DNA of 64,000 nt from Hygrophila difformis (lineage: Eukaryota > Streptophyta > Magnoliopsida > Lamiales > Acanthaceae). Each line of letters opens with the position of its first letter. The stretch's first letter is position 1. The DNA is taken from the NCBI GenBank assembly GCA_030278955.1, contig JAOANR010000014.1:33679453-33743452 (forward strand), in the 5' to 3' direction. The translations under genes were made by a program, and so were the position numbers. This document shows positions 61,946 through 64,000 of the stretch, one piece after another. The notes below the pieces were generated by a model. The model was not told where the DNA came from. It worked only from the letters and a program-made list of their open reading frames with translations, and ran no database searches.

Positions 61946-64000
61946 TTTTTATCAATAAAATAAAAAATATTTAACATAATATATTAAACTCTTAGGATAT
62001 ATTCTCTGTGTAATTTGTGTGGCGTGAGGTCACACAACCCATTTCCTTAGCATATATAGATTGTTTAGCAAAAAAAAATTAGGATATATACACGGGAGCA
62101 AGATATAATACACATTGGAAGATTTAATAATGAAATCTGCACGGGTGCAACGCATGTGTTAGAAAAATTATCACTAAAGGTGAACTAAACATACATCTAA
62201 ATTAAAGTCACACTTCTTTTGTATCTATTCCTCAAATCACCACAATGAGGTTGGACATAAAATTGAATCGGTATGATGCCTCATTTGATGAAGATTTTTA
62301 ATGAAAAAAAAAATTGTAAAAATAATAATGTAGTTTCATAACATAAAAATTGCCACACGAACCTCAAAATTACACATGGATTTAATAGAAATGCTACCAA
62401 TAATCATTATCTTGCCTTTGAGAGAGAAGTGTCCCTAGTTTTTTCAACATCGGCATAAAAAGCATTTGTATCCACATGTAATGAAATCCTTGACAGAGTT
62501 AAAAATGCACTTATTAGGCAATCTAGATTCCAAAAAATTATCTTATTATCAAGTGTAAATAATCTCTTTGTACCAAGCATGCTAGTTTTGGAGGTCAGTC
62601 GAAACTTCAGGAAAAAAAAAAGTAGTCAATTAAAATGACAACTTTAAAAAATAGAAAAAAATATCAGGATATAAGAGAAATTCATGATCGGTTGAGTAAT
62701 AAAATAAAAATAATAGTAAATACTTATAAAACTTATGTTCCAATGCATTAAAAATTGCGAATAAGATCTTCTACGGCATGATACTTGACCATAGTAGTAG
62801 CCAGAGTTGCTACATCTTCTGTACGAATGTATGATCCAACATGAATTTGCAATGTGATCTATAACCCACAAAAATATGAACAGTAAGTTGTATCGTTTCT
62901 CTAAAATCCATAAACCACTAACTTAGTAAAAGTAGTATAATATATAATATGAATTATATTGATGCAAAAGAACCAAATTCAAATTAAACCATCACAGTGA
63001 AATCGGATAATTAATCCACCAAATTCAAGAACCATATTCCCTAACATGTTCCTGATGACTTGCGGAAATCTCAATCCTCAACTATTTATAACAAATCATC
63101 ACAATGAAATAGGGCAATCCACCAAACTCAATAACTATAATTTATGCCACAATTTAGAAATATAAAAGGAAATAAAATCCACCGGAGTGCCTAAGAAGGA
63201 GTTTTGATATGTGAATAAAGTGTAAATAATACACAAACATGCTGAAGAAAAATTTCCACCACTATCTTCTGTAGCGACTCCACAAGATTCAATCATATAG
63301 GCTCCACATTCCTCTCTAGTTTCTCCAAATCACTCTCCTGCATTACCACCAATCACAAAATTTAAAACTCCACATCAACAACACCACAAACAAACATACC
63401 AATAAAAGAGTAATAAAAGAATCAGATACCAAATATTGGAGCAAGGCACAGATACCATGGTGAACATGCTCGATTGTTTGAATTCTTTCAACAGTGGATT
63501 GGTTTGAAATTCCGCCATAATGGAAAAAGCCTTGCAAATCAACGATCTAAGAGGCAGACATGATATAGTGATTGATGAACTGTGAACGATGTAAAGCAGA
63601 TTCACAGAGATGAGAGGACGCCTGCGGGGATGGGAAAATAATGGACAAATTTTGGATTCGAAGAGATTTTCTATAATGCATCCACTGACTCGCCCATCTC
63701 AAAGAATCCCCTAAAACCAACTACCAAATAATTCTTCCAACAAAAGATGAATTTAAATGACATATGGAGAATGTAACAAAACTCACAAAGATTCTACTTA
63801 CATAAAGAATATGGGCATTGCAAGTTCGTGTGTTTCTTCCAAAAGAAAGTAACTTATAAACCTTCATCGTGGATTAACAAGGACTTTGAATAAAAAGGAT
63901 GATGATTTTCCTGATTCATTGATTGTTCTTCAGCATCACCCTGTTTATAGTTTAGGCGCCGACAGTTCCGAAGAATTCCTGAATGTGGATACTGAATTCG
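61946..64000. other. Unassigned AT-rich sequence, possibly Helitron interior
   Basis: No supported gene. Loosely related CACAATGAAAT and CACCAAATTCAA passages recur at 62235, 62995 and 63095. A minus frame near 63375-63605 (MAEFQTNPLLKEFKQS) has a codon-like texture but no recognised motif. A 5' Helitron end was not found in the window. Confidence 0.4.

Noticed and set aside
62130..62165. Second Helitron-like 3' end (GCACGGGTGCAACGCATGTGTTAG)
   Set aside because: The last four bases are TTAG and not CTRR, and the hairpin is weak; it may be a decayed end but cannot be supported.
63343..63605. Minus frames near the right window edge as a gene
   Set aside because: Two overlapping frames, neither with a recognised motif, in possible Helitron interior; left unassigned.

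Overview
The window is repeat-dense nuclear DNA from a flowering plant, most likely a eudicot. The evidence is the Ty3/gypsy and Ty1/copia retrotransposons, a plant L1-type LINE with a C-terminal RNase H, Stowaway, Harbinger and hAT-type MITEs, Helitron termini, CCCTAAA telomere-type repeats and two plant-specific gene families (GPI-type lipid transfer protein, SIAMESE-related CDK inhibitor). All assignments come from reading translated motifs, target-site duplications (TSDs) and repeats by eye; no database search was run.

Layout. 1-5535: the 5' part of a decayed minus-strand Ty3/gypsy element (gypsy-1), apparently inserted in the RNase H of a copia element whose 3' end and LTR follow at 5536-6136. 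6137-9241: a 5'-truncated, decayed LINE that carries a 45-bp poly(A)-only insertion with its own 15-bp TSD. 8589-18710: a 5-kb direct tandem duplication, with 9-bp microhomology (GATGGAAGT) at all three junctions. It copied the LINE 3' end, a Stowaway MITE and the 3' end of the next retrotransposon. 15979-26767: a complete minus-strand Ty3/gypsy element of Tat type (gypsy-2, TSD GTTTC). Between its pol and 3' LTR it carries two tandem, diverged, antisense genes of an unrecognised family, each with its own TATA box. The duplication raised these to four copies. 27815-31905: a full-length copia element (TSD GCACT) whose LTRs look identical but which lacks reverse transcriptase and RNase H. 31954-34113: a two-exon GPI-type lipid transfer protein gene on the minus strand. 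35893-39826: a decayed plus-strand relative of gypsy-2 holding a hAT-like MITE. 40599-60981: a 20.4-kb Tekay/Del-like chromovirus (TSD AGAGG) whose leader holds an 8-kb Helitron with captured fragments of an NAD synthetase gene and a 3-ketoacyl-CoA thiolase gene. 61448-61672: a small intact SIAMESE-related CDK inhibitor gene. 61885 onward: a minus-strand Helitron-like 3' end interrupted by telomere-type repeats.

How it fits together. Only two host genes look intact: the lipid transfer protein gene and the SMR gene. The rest is nested transposon history that can be ordered: LINE, then the poly(A) insertion, then (separately) gypsy-2, then the tandem duplication; Tekay, then the Helitron inside it. 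The two most unusual objects are the antisense tandem gene pair carried by gypsy-2 and the gene-capturing Helitron nested in the Tekay leader.
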